Source: an uncultured Clostridia bacterium
GTDB lineage: Bacteria; Bacillota; Clostridia; Lachnospirales; Cellulosilyticaceae
Length of the DNA: 64,000 nucleotides
Assembly: GCA_937921505.1 (NCBI GenBank)
Contig: CAKZUB010000019.1
Coordinates: 1-64,000 of the forward strand
Direction: 5' to 3'
Position numbers and translations under genes: made by a program. Positions 8,051 to 15,695 of the stretch are shown here, in pieces. The notes beneath the pieces were generated by a model, which saw nothing but the letters and a program-made list of their open reading frames with translations, was not told the origin of the DNA and did no database searches. Position 1 is the stretch's first letter; each line of letters starts with the position of its first letter.

Positions 8051-10027
8051 ATGGTTAAAGCTCACGAATCTATTAATATGCAGTTACTCAAATTTTTAGC
8101 TAAACAGTACCCGACTATAGATACAGCAATCACTGAAATCATCAACCTACAAGCTATACTTAACCTTCCAAAGTCTACTGAACACTTTGTATCCGATATA
8201 CATGGTGAGTATGAAGCGTTTTCTCATGTGCTTAGAAATGCATCTGGAGTACTTAAACCCAAAATAGATACTTTATTTATGAGTGAACTCTCAGAAAGAG
8301 ATCGTAGAAGTTTAGCGATGCTCATTTATTATCCGGAAAAAAGATTAGAGCAAGTTATTAAAAAAGAAGAAGATATAAATGATTGGTATCGTATCAATTT
8401 GTTTAGAATCATTAAGTTATGTAAAGTTGTTTCTTCTAAGTATACGCGTTCAAAGGTAAGAAAGGCACTTCCTAAAGAGTTTGCCTATGTAATGGAAGAG
8501 TTGCTTAATGAACAGATTGATACCCATAATAAAGAGCAGTACTATAATGAAATTATAGAGAGAATCGTTAGCCTTAATAAAGCTAATGAGTTTATGTGTG
8601 CTTTTTGTTATTTAATCCAACGCCTTGCAGTAGATAGGCTCCATGTGCTAGGAGATATCTTTGATAGGGGGCCTAGGGCCGATAGTGTCATGGATATTAT
8701 GCAAAGGTACCATGCGATAGATATTCAGTGGGGAAATCACGATATCTTATGGATGGGAGCCGCCGCTGGGAGCGCAGCTTGTATTGCCAATGTCATAAGG
8801 ATAGCTTGCAGTTACTCAAATTTGCAAACTTTAGAAGAGGGTTATGGCATTAATTTATTACCTTTAGCTACTTTTGCCATGAGTCATTATAAAAATACAA
8901 ACTGTAGTCTTTTTATTCCGAGAGTTGATGAAGAAATAGATATTAAAAAAGATGATATAGAACTTATTGCACTTATGCATAAAGCGATTACGATTATTCA
9001 GTTTAAACTTGAACATAAACTTAGTGAACGTTGCTTTGATGAAACAATGAAAAAAAGAGATTTACTTCATCAAATACACTATAAAAACAAGACCATTACA
9101 TTAGACGGAAAAGTTTATCCCTTAAGGGATGTGGATTTTGCAACAGTAGACCCAAGTGATCCCTATCAACTCACAAAAGAAGAAGAGCAAGTTATAGACA
9201 GACTGTTACATTCATTTATACATAGTGCTAGATTGCAAGAACATATCAGATTTATGTTTTCAAAAGGCAGTATGTATAAAGTCTATAATAATAATTTACT
9301 GTATCATGGATGTATCTTAATGAACGAAGATGGCACCTTTCAATCTATTAACTTAGAAGGTAGAGCGTATTATGGTAAAGGGTACTTAGATAAGTTAGAG
9401 GAAATCGTAAGAGAGGGATACTTTAATCATAGTGATCCTATTATACGTCAAAAAGGGCAAGATATGATGTGGTATCTGTGGTGTGGTAGGTGTTCACCTT
9501 TGTTTGGGAAAGATAAGATGGCTACTTTTGAAAGATATTTTATTCAAGATAAAACGTGCAGTATAGAGCATAGAAACTCATATTATAAGCAATTAGAAAC
9601 GGTAGAGCTTGCACAAAAAATACTTCATGAATTTGATATTACCGGGGAACAATCGCATATTGTTAATGGACATGTCCCTGTTCAAGTTAAACTTGGGGAG
9701 ACTCCGATTAAAGCCAATGGTAAAATCATTGTCATCGATGGTGGATTTACAAAAGCTTATCAGAAGGTTACCGGTATAGCTGGGTATACACTCATCTATA
9801 ATTCTTATGGACTGCAGTTAGCTTCTCATCAACCTTTTGAGGGGGTACAAAAAGCTATTGCTTCTGAGAAGGATATTGTTACGACCATGAATATTATAGA
9901 AATGGTTCATAATAGAAAAAGAGTGAAAGATACGGATGTCGGAAAGGATATCATCAGTCAAATACAAGCACTACTTACTTTAGTTGAATATTACCGATTA
10001 GGGTTATTAAAAGAAAAAGAAGCATAA
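8051..10027 (+). CDS. fbp: class III fructose-1,6-bisphosphatase
   Basis: Gluconeogenic enzyme that hydrolyses fructose 1,6-bisphosphate to fructose 6-phosphate. At 658 residues it matches the large Firmicute class III (Bacillus Fbp) type, not the short class I enzyme. Metallophosphatase motifs are visible in order: SDIHGEYEAF near residue 45, GDIFDRGP near 205, WGNHD near 230 and a late VNGHVPV near 540. The start follows a good AAGGAGGG site. Confidence 0.95.
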   Translation: MVKAHESINMQLLKFLAKQYPTIDTAITEIINLQAILNLPKSTEHFVSDIHGEYEAFSHVLRNASGVLKPKIDTLFMSELSERDRRSLAMLIYYPEKRLEQVIKKEEDINDWYRINLFRIIKLCKVVSSKYTRSKVRKALPKEFAYVMEELLNEQIDTHNKEQYYNEIIERIVSLNKANEFMCAFCYLIQRLAVDRLHVLGDIFDRGPRADSVMDIMQRYHAIDIQWGNHDILWMGAAAGSAACIANVIRIACSYSNLQTLEEGYGINLLPLATFAMSHYKNTNCSLFIPRVDEEIDIKKDDIELIALMHKAITIIQFKLEHKLSERCFDETMKKRDLLHQIHYKNKTITLDGKVYPLRDVDFATVDPSDPYQLTKEEEQVIDRLLHSFIHSARLQEHIRFMFSKGSMYKVYNNNLLYHGCILMNEDGTFQSINLEGRAYYGKGYLDKLEEIVREGYFNHSDPIIRQKGQDMMWYLWCGRCSPLFGKDKMATFERYFIQDKTCSIEHRNSYYKQLETVELAQKILHEFDITGEQSHIVNGHVPVQVKLGETPIKANGKIIVIDGGFTKAYQKVTGIAGYTLIYNSYGLQLASHQPFEGVQKAIASEKDIVTTMNIIEMVHNRKRVKDTDVGKDIISQIQALLTLVEYYRLGLLKEKEA

Positions 10028-10076
10028 TAACTCAAAAAAAGTGTGGACTAATTTTAAAACTTATATTAGAATATAG

Positions 10077-10090
10077 TATGTCATTACATT
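10077..10090. promoter_or_regulatory. variant GntR-type operator upstream of its own gene
   Basis: TATGTCATTACATT differs by two bases from the palindrome TATGTAATTACATA found at 11021-11034. It lies 34 bases before the gntR start codon and suggests autoregulation. This is inferred from the pattern only. Confidence 0.45.
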
Positions 10091-10123
10091 GTTACATTGA
10101 TTTGAAAGATTGGAGGTTATGAG

Positions 10124-10879
10124 ATGCTATTTTCTAGCAATAATGTTTTAGATAAAACAATTCCTGTCCCACTTTATTATCAATTAAAAAAAATATTATT
10201 AGAATATATTCACCATAATCATGAAAATGTAGATGAACCTATTCCTACAGAAACAGAGATAGGAGAATATTTTAATATTAGCAGGCCAACGGTAAGACAG
10301 GCTATTAATGAATTAGCAGTTGAAGGCTATTTATATCGTATTAAAAGTAAGGGAACTTTTATAACCAAGCCTAAAATTAAACAGGAATTTTTAGCCACCT
10401 TAGACAACTTTTATAGCGAAATGCATAAACAAGGACTTACGCCATCAACTAAAGTTTTAAGTGTTAACGTAGTAGAAAGTGATAAAGATATTAGTGAGTC
10501 ATTAAGTATACCTTTCGAAAGTAAGGTGATTAAACTAAGAAGGCTAAGATATGCCAATCATGATCCTATCGTGCTTGTAACCACTTACTTACCTCAAGCT
10601 AAGTGCCCAGGTATTGAAACAAAAGATTTAGGGAATAGATCACTCTATGAAATACTAGAAACAGACTATAAGTATAGAATCGCTGGGGCAAAGAGAACAA
10701 TAGAATCTATTTTAGCAACAGAAACTGAGGCTGAAGCTTTAAGTATAAAAAAAGGAAGTGCTATTCAATATATCGAAAGCAAAGTACATTTATACGACGG
10801 AACAGCTATAGAATATTCACAAGCATTTTATAGAGGCGATAGAAATAAATTTGCTTTTGAAGTTAAAAGGGATATGTAA
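10124..10879 (+). CDS. GntR family (HutC/UTRA) transcription regulator
   Basis: Cytoplasmic DNA-binding repressor with an N-terminal winged helix (IPTETEIGEYFNISRPTVRQ, near residues 42-61, then VEGYLYRIKSKGTFI). A C-terminal UTRA ligand domain covers roughly residues 90-245, including LRRLRYANHDPIVLVTTYLP. The 251-residue length fits the HutC subfamily, whose effectors are usually sugar phosphates or small acids. It sits alone, directly upstream of catabolic cluster A. Similar palindromes occur at its own promoter, at the cluster A promoter and before the hydrogenase fusion, so it is the best candidate repressor of that cluster. Confidence 0.92.
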   Translation: MLFSSNNVLDKTIPVPLYYQLKKILLEYIHHNHENVDEPIPTETEIGEYFNISRPTVRQAINELAVEGYLYRIKSKGTFITKPKIKQEFLATLDNFYSEMHKQGLTPSTKVLSVNVVESDKDISESLSIPFESKVIKLRRLRYANHDPIVLVTTYLPQAKCPGIETKDLGNRSLYEILETDYKYRIAGAKRTIESILATETEAEALSIKKGSAIQYIESKVHLYDGTAIEYSQAFYRGDRNKFAFEVKRDM

Positions 10880-10890
10880 AGGTTGAATTG

Positions 10891-10936
10891 TGGAAGCTTG
10901 AATCTATTATGGAATAGATTCGAGCTTCCATTTTTT
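10891..10936 (+). terminator. terminator after gntR
   Basis: An 18-bp hairpin (10891-10908 with 10913-10930, one G-U pair) with a four-base loop is followed by T6. It isolates gntR from cluster A. Confidence 0.88.
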
Positions 10937-10986
10937 AAAATAGTGAAGAAGAGTAAAATATTATTTAAATTATAAACAAAAACCTA

Positions 10987-11035
10987 TAGACATTTTAAAA
11001 AAGATGTATTATAATCATGTTATGTAATTACATAA
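10987..11035 (+). promoter_or_regulatory. promoter of cluster A with palindromic operator at the start site
   Basis: TAGACA (10987-10992), 17 bases, then TATAAT (11010-11015) form a good sigma-A promoter. A perfect 16-bp palindrome, TTATGTAATTACATAA, spans 11020-11035, exactly where transcription should begin. That is a classic position for a repressor, most likely the GntR protein encoded next door. Confidence 0.6.
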
Positions 11036-11083
11036 TAACATAATTACTAAAATACATAAATACTAAAACAGATAAACACTATA

Positions 11084-11099
11084 TTATGTAGTCACATAA
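11084..11099. promoter_or_regulatory. second operator-like site before cluster A
   Basis: TTATGTAGTCACATAA matches the perfect palindrome 64 bases upstream at 14 of 16 positions. The near-integral number of helical turns between them would allow two repressor dimers to lie on the same face. Confidence 0.5.
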
Positions 11100-11146
11100 A
11101 TGTAAGCGAGAGTGAAGAGTTTAAAGTATATGATAGGGGGATGAAA

Positions 11147-12088
11147 ATGAGCAATAAAATATTAATAACACCAAAATCTTTTAAGACATATAAAGAGAAG
11201 GCCTATTTAATGCTTAAACAGAATGGATTTGAAGTCATTGAAAATACACTTGGACGTACGATGACACAAGAGGAAATCATTCAAGTTGCCAGCGAAGGAG
11301 TAGTTGGTATTATTATAGGAATTGATCCGCTGCCAGCTGATGTATTAGAAAAATGCAAGGATTTAAAAGCTATTTCAAAATATGGCGTAGGCATGGATAA
11401 TATTGATTTAAATAAAGCTAAAGAATTAGGGATTAAAGTAAATAATGCAGTAGGTACAAATAATGTATCGGTTGGAGAGCTTGCAATTGCACTTATGTTT
11501 GCATTAGGCAGAAATATACCAAGAAATACAGCAGATGTTAAAGAAGGCAGATGGGACAGAAAGATAGGGGTAGAGCTTACAGATAAGAAACTTGGTCTTA
11601 TCGGAGGAGGCTTAATAGGCAAAGAAGTTGCTAAAAGAGCAGTTGGACTTCAAATGAAAGTATCTATTTTTGATCCTTACTTTAATGATGAAGCATTCTT
11701 GAGTCAGTATGGTATAGACAGATGCTATGACATAGAGGAACTTTATAAAGAATCTGACATTATCTCACTTCATCTGCCAGTTACAAAAGATACGAAAGAA
11801 TTTATGAACAAAGATGTTTTTAGCAAGATGAAATCTTCAGCTCTTCTTATTAATACTTCAAGAGGTGAGCTGGTAAATGAAAGTGATCTTTATGAAGCCC
11901 TTGTAAATGGGGAAATAGCAGGAGCAGCACAAGATGTCTTTTCATCAGAACCTCCAGCTAAAGAAGAAAAACTACTGACTTTAGATAACTTTATTCTTAC
12001 ATCACATATAGGAGCCTTTACAAATGAAGCTGTAGAAAAAATGGTTATTACGTCTACTCAAAATTTACTTGATATGTTGTTAGGTTAA
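11147..12088 (+). CDS. D-isomer 2-hydroxyacid dehydrogenase (phosphoglycerate dehydrogenase-like), copy A
   Basis: NAD-dependent oxidoreductase of the SerA-like family, about 313 residues. The catalytic set is intact: Arg in NTSRGELVNE, Glu in DVFSSEPP and His in TSHIGAFTNEA. The NAD-binding loop is GLIGGGLIGKEVAKR. It lacks the ACT domain of biosynthetic SerA, which favours a catabolic sugar-acid role. ATG 11147 is chosen because ATG 11141 touches the GGGGG ribosome site, and the copy B gene starts at the equivalent codon. First gene of cluster A. Its substrate is unknown, and candidates are 2-keto or 2-hydroxy sugar acids. Confidence 0.88.
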   Translation: MSNKILITPKSFKTYKEKAYLMLKQNGFEVIENTLGRTMTQEEIIQVASEGVVGIIIGIDPLPADVLEKCKDLKAISKYGVGMDNIDLNKAKELGIKVNNAVGTNNVSVGELAIALMFALGRNIPRNTADVKEGRWDRKIGVELTDKKLGLIGGGLIGKEVAKRAVGLQMKVSIFDPYFNDEAFLSQYGIDRCYDIEELYKESDIISLHLPVTKDTKEFMNKDVFSKMKSSALLINTSRGELVNESDLYEALVNGEIAGAAQDVFSSEPPAKEEKLLTLDNFILTSHIGAFTNEAVEKMVITSTQNLLDMLLG

Positions 12089-12108
12089 AATTGAAAGGGG
12101 TATAGCTC

Positions 12109-13062
12109 ATGCATCATTCTATTATGACTGTAAAAGGTGAGATACTAAGTGACGAACTAGGACTTTGTCATAGTCATGAACATCTATTTATTGCGGAAGG
12201 ACAGTCTGCTAAAATCAACAAAGCACTAAGAATAGACGATTATAATAAAACACTTGAAGAGGTGCTGCTCTTTAAAAAAATCGGTGGACAAAGCATTGTA
12301 GATGCTCAACCAGTAGGATGCGGCAGAATGGCTGATTTACTCTATAAGGTTTCAGAAGAAACAGACATTAACATTATAGCATCGACAGGATTTCATAAAC
12401 TTATTTTTTATCCTGAAAATCATTGGATTCACAGTATGTCTGAAGAACAACTGATGGAACTTTTTGCAAGTGAACTTCAAGTAGGAATGTACATAAACTC
12501 TGATGAGAGACGTTACGAGAGAATAATATCAAGAGCAGGAATTATAAAAACTGCTGTTGATACAGAAGGAATGACTAAGGAGTACAGAAAGCTTTTTAGA
12601 GCAGCAGCAAAGGCATCACTTCTTACAGGCGCACCTATTATGAGTCACTCGGAAACAAGAACAGGTATAGAGCAAGTGAAGTTTTTAAGTGAACAAGGCA
12701 TTGCACCAGAATCTATGATCATATGCCATATAGACAGAAGTATTGAAGATTTCACTTATCAGCTTGAGGTGGCTAAAACTGGGGTGTATATGGAACTTGA
12801 TACAATAGGAAGACTTAAGTACCATTCAGACGAAGACGAAGTAAAGCTAATCCTTAAATTAATTGAAGCTGGGTTTGAAGATAAGATTTTAATTGGTCTT
12901 GACGTAACAAGAGAACGTTTAAAGAGTTATGGTGGAGAAATAGGACTAGATTATATTAAAGAAAGCTTTATTCCGCTAATGCACAAGCATGGTATTACAG
13001 ACACTTGGATTAGGAAGTTCATAATAGATAATCCAGCAAAAGCTTTTACTAAAAAAATATAG
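12109..13062 (+). CDS. phosphotriesterase-like metal-dependent hydrolase, probable sugar lactonase, copy A
   Basis: Amidohydrolase-superfamily barrel of 317 residues with the full binuclear metal site of the phosphotriesterase family. The ligands are His23 and His25 (motif HEHL), the bridging Lys147 in GIIKTAVD, His180 in MSHSE, His207 in ICHIDRS and Asp265 in IGLDVTR. Members of this family from some Firmicutes and mycoplasmas hydrolyse phosphorylated sugar-acid lactones. Together with the dehydrogenases and KDPG-type aldolase around it, a lactonase step is the most likely job here. It follows the dehydrogenase by 20 bases. Confidence 0.85.
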   Translation: MHHSIMTVKGEILSDELGLCHSHEHLFIAEGQSAKINKALRIDDYNKTLEEVLLFKKIGGQSIVDAQPVGCGRMADLLYKVSEETDINIIASTGFHKLIFYPENHWIHSMSEEQLMELFASELQVGMYINSDERRYERIISRAGIIKTAVDTEGMTKEYRKLFRAAAKASLLTGAPIMSHSETRTGIEQVKFLSEQGIAPESMIICHIDRSIEDFTYQLEVAKTGVYMELDTIGRLKYHSDEDEVKLILKLIEAGFEDKILIGLDVTRERLKSYGGEIGLDYIKESFIPLMHKHGITDTWIRKFIIDNPAKAFTKKI

Positions 13063-13106
13063 ATAATGCAAAGATACTATAACAAAAAAGATAAGGAGAA
13101 TAGGTT

Positions 13107-13751
13107 ATGAACAAGTGGAAAGTTATTAATCGTATTACAGAAGCAGGACTCGTTGTCGTAGTAAGGGCAGACGATGGAGAGCAAGCTAAAAGAATTACAG
13201 AGGCATGCCTAAAAGGTGGAGCCGCAGCTATTGAGATTACTTATACTGTACCTGGAGCTACTAAGATTATTGAAGAACTTGCTAAAGAGTATAAGGGAGA
13301 CATCATTATTGGAGCAGGAACAGTACTAGATCCAGAAACAGCAAGAGCAGCTATTTTAGCTGGAGCAGAATACGTAGTTAGTCCATTTTTAAGTGTACCT
13401 GTTGTGAAGTTATGTAATAGATATCAAGTACCTTGTATGCCTGGTGTTATGACAATAGAAGGCGTAGTTGAAGCAATGGAAGCGGGAGCAGATATTCTTA
13501 AAGTATTCCCAGGAGAAGCTTTTGGACCTAAGATTATTAAAGCAATAAAAGGACCATTGCCACAAGCTAATATGATGCCAACTGGTGGTGTAAGCATAGA
13601 TAACGTAGCAGAATGGATAAAAGCAGGAGCAGTAGCCGTAGGTGCAGGCGGAAGCTTAATTGCAGGTGCAAAAACAGGGGATTATGAAAGCATAACAAAT
13701 TTATCAAGACAATTTGTAGAAAAGATCAAAGAAGCTAGAGCTGCCCTATAA
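13107..13751 (+). CDS. KDPG/KHG-type aldolase, copy A
   Basis: Class I aldolase of the Eda family, 214 residues. Such enzymes split 2-keto-3-deoxy-6-phosphogluconate (or close relatives) into pyruvate and an aldehyde. The Schiff-base lysine is Lys132 in ILKVFPGEAFG, the general base Glu lies in AIEITYTVPGA near residue 43, and the phosphate-binding GGVSIDN and GAGGSLI loops are present. It is almost identical to the copy B protein (four substitutions that I can see). No Edd-type dehydratase is encoded nearby, so another enzyme of the cluster must make the keto-deoxy substrate. Confidence 0.93.
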   Translation: MNKWKVINRITEAGLVVVVRADDGEQAKRITEACLKGGAAAIEITYTVPGATKIIEELAKEYKGDIIIGAGTVLDPETARAAILAGAEYVVSPFLSVPVVKLCNRYQVPCMPGVMTIEGVVEAMEAGADILKVFPGEAFGPKIIKAIKGPLPQANMMPTGGVSIDNVAEWIKAGAVAVGAGGSLIAGAKTGDYESITNLSRQFVEKIKEARAAL

Positions 13752-13827
13752 GGGTATAAAATAAAATCAACTACTATAAAACACAAAACTAAAAAACACA
13801 AAAACCAAAAAAGAGAGGGATTTAACT

Positions 13828-14397
13828 ATGATTATGAAACCATTTTTATCAGACTTTGATTTAAAAACTGGAGCAACAAATGAGAAGGTAACATCTAGAC
13901 ATGTTTCTAACATGAAGGGGATGTTTGCAGATGATGCAGCATTTGAAGAATTAGTGAAGTCGGGAGATCCTAAAGTGTATGACTTTACAGAAATGGGATT
14001 TGAAGAAGTTATACAAGACTTATTATATGGAACAAGTATTACTTATCCAGGTAAAGTAGGCAATGAATACTTTATGACAAAAGGACATTTCCATACAATA
14101 CTAGATACAGCAGAAGTATACTACTGTTTAAGCGGAGAAGGTTATATGCTCATGGAAACACCAGAAGGTGAGTGGGCAGCAGAAAAATTATCAGCAGGAA
14201 AAGCTGTATATGTTCCAGCAAGATGGGCACATAGAAGCATCAATACAGGTAATACACCACTTATTACTTTCTTCTGCTTTAGAGCAGATGCAGGTCATGA
14301 CTATGGCACAATTGAAACAAAAGGTTTCAGAAAGTTAATCGTTGAACAAGACGGTAAACCAGTTATTATAGATAATCCAAAGTGGAAATCAGAATAA
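13828..14397 (+). CDS. cupin-type phosphoglucose isomerase, copy A
   Basis: A 189-residue cupin closely matching the archaeal (Pyrococcus-type) phosphoglucose isomerase, which interconverts aldose and ketose 6-phosphates with a bound metal. The metal ligands are in place: His87 and His89 in TKGHFH, Glu96 in AEVYY and His135 in RWAHRS. The family signatures TYPGKVGNEYFMTKGHFH and ADAGHDYGTIETKGF are also clear. The family is rare in bacteria compared with the ordinary PGI. In this cluster it could act on a sugar phosphate other than glucose 6-phosphate. The spacer of 76 bases before it is A-rich and repetitive. Confidence 0.92.
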   Translation: MIMKPFLSDFDLKTGATNEKVTSRHVSNMKGMFADDAAFEELVKSGDPKVYDFTEMGFEEVIQDLLYGTSITYPGKVGNEYFMTKGHFHTILDTAEVYYCLSGEGYMLMETPEGEWAAEKLSAGKAVYVPARWAHRSINTGNTPLITFFCFRADAGHDYGTIETKGFRKLIVEQDGKPVIIDNPKWKSE

Positions 14398-14525
14398 TAT
14401 AGTAAGTTAATATATGAAGTTAAATATAAGAAGTTAAATATAGGAAATTAAATATAAGAAGACTAATATATGAAGATAATATATAAAGACTAATAAAAAT
14501 CATTAATATAAGAAAGCCAATATAG
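14398..14525 (+). repeat. degenerate AT-rich tandem repeat between genes
   Basis: Variants of a roughly 14-base unit (like ATATAAGAAGTTAA) are repeated about eight times between the isomerase and the shikimate-dehydrogenase-like gene. Copy B has only about two units in the same place. This looks like slippage expansion. I see no coding or RNA signal in it. Confidence 0.6.
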
Positions 14526-14536
14526 GAGGGAAAAAG

Positions 14537-15484
14537 ATGAGCGTTATATTACCAGCAAAAGCTACGCAACCAACATTTTATTTCATAGGAGTTACAACAA
14601 CAAAATCATCTATTATGAAAGTATTTCCAGAGTGGGCAAAAGCACTAGGACTTAAAGATGCTTTAATAAAAGGTATTGACATGGAAATCCATGCACCTAA
14701 TCAAGATTATATAGATGTAGTTAACTTTATTAAAAATGATGAGTTGTCTTTAGGAGCATTAGTAACAACCCATAAATTAGATTTATTCGAAGCAACATAT
14801 GATATGTTTGATTATTTAGATCCACATGCTCTAAGATTCAGAGAATTATCATGCATTTCAAAGCGTGATGGTAAGCTTCGAGGACATGCTAAAGATCCTA
14901 TCTCAAGTGGATTTTCAATGGAAGCTTTTATTCCAGAAAACTTCTGGAAAGACCATGGCGGAGAAGTTTTCATTATGGGAGCTGGTGGAAGTGCACTTGC
15001 AATTAGTTCTTATCTGACACAAGAAAAGTTTGGTGAAAACATACCTAGCAAGATTGTTATTGCCAATAGAAGTCAGCCAAGACTAGATGAGGCAAAGGCA
15101 AAATTAAAAGGCATAAATGACAAGGTAACATTTGAATATTTATTAGGCACTACTGCAGAAGAAAATGATAAATATTTAAAAGCCATTAAGCCTTACTCAC
15201 TAGTTGTTAACGCTACAGGACTTGGAAAAGACAGACCAGGTTCACCATTAACAGACCAAGTTGTATATCCAGAAAACAGTTTGGTATGGGAACTTAATTA
15301 TAGAGGAGATTTAATCTTCATGTATCAGGCACAAGATCAAGCAGCAGAAAGAAACCTTACAATCGAAGATGGATGGATCTATTTTATACATGGCTGGACA
15401 CAAGTTATTGCAGAAGTTTTCGATGTTGATATTACTGGAGCAAGATTAGATGAATGTGAAAAAATTGCAATGACACTTAGATAA
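14537..15484 (+). CDS. shikimate dehydrogenase-like oxidoreductase, copy A
   Basis: A 315-residue protein with the AroE fold: an N-terminal substrate domain and a C-terminal NAD(P) domain with the loop IMGAGGSALAIS near residue 148. The catalytic Lys80 (TTHKLDLFE) and Asp120 (KDPISSG) are kept. The shikimate-binding SxSP motif is replaced by GVTTTKSSIMKVFP, and the usual TDG is KDP. It is therefore unlikely to be the biosynthetic enzyme. It probably acts on another polyhydroxy compound in this pathway. It is conserved in both copies of the cluster, immediately after the isomerase. Confidence 0.82.
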   Translation: MSVILPAKATQPTFYFIGVTTTKSSIMKVFPEWAKALGLKDALIKGIDMEIHAPNQDYIDVVNFIKNDELSLGALVTTHKLDLFEATYDMFDYLDPHALRFRELSCISKRDGKLRGHAKDPISSGFSMEAFIPENFWKDHGGEVFIMGAGGSALAISSYLTQEKFGENIPSKIVIANRSQPRLDEAKAKLKGINDKVTFEYLLGTTAEENDKYLKAIKPYSLVVNATGLGKDRPGSPLTDQVVYPENSLVWELNYRGDLIFMYQAQDQAAERNLTIEDGWIYFIHGWTQVIAEVFDVDITGARLDECEKIAMTLR

Positions 15485-15491
15485 CTAACGT

Positions 15492-15530
15492 ATAAAGTCT
15501 ACATTAATAGATCAATAATGTAGACTTTAT
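15492..15530 (+). terminator. hairpin at the end of the first block of cluster A
   Basis: ATAAAGTCTACATTA (15492-15506) pairs perfectly with TAATGTAGACTTTAT (15516-15530). It separates the five-gene block from the hydrogenase fusion gene, which therefore needs its own promoter. Copy B lacks this hairpin. Confidence 0.75.
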
Positions 15531-15545
15531 ATTATTATATTCTGA

Positions 15546-15559
15546 AATGTAATTACATT
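15546..15559. promoter_or_regulatory. palindromic operator upstream of the hydrogenase fusion
   Basis: AATGTAATTACATT is a perfect 14-bp palindrome sharing the 12-bp core ATGTAATTACAT with the operator at 11020-11035. A further partial repeat (ATTACGTAATCAT) follows at once. It suggests that the hydrogenase fusion belongs to the same GntR regulon. Confidence 0.55.
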
Positions 15560-15695
15560 ATTACGTAATCATATCATAAACAAATTTATTTATCTATTCT
15601 TCTTTTCCATAAACACATTTTTAGCAGGTTAATTAACTTATCGGTAAGAAAAGTTTTACAGCATATCCTAAGACACTACTAGAGAGGTAACCAAA

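Noticed and set aside
11281-11622. 113-codon antisense open frame, also present at 39525-39866 in copy B
   Set aside because: It is the mirror of a well-supported dehydrogenase gene, and its presence in both copies follows from the duplication. No ribosome site or family resemblance was seen.
14398-14525. Short repeats considered as a CRISPR array
   Set aside because: The units are degenerate, about 14 bases, and lack unique spacers. No cas genes are present.
14537-15484. Biosynthetic shikimate dehydrogenase (aroE)
   Set aside because: The shikimate-binding motifs are replaced, the gene is duplicated within a sugar cluster, and no other aromatic-pathway genes are nearby.
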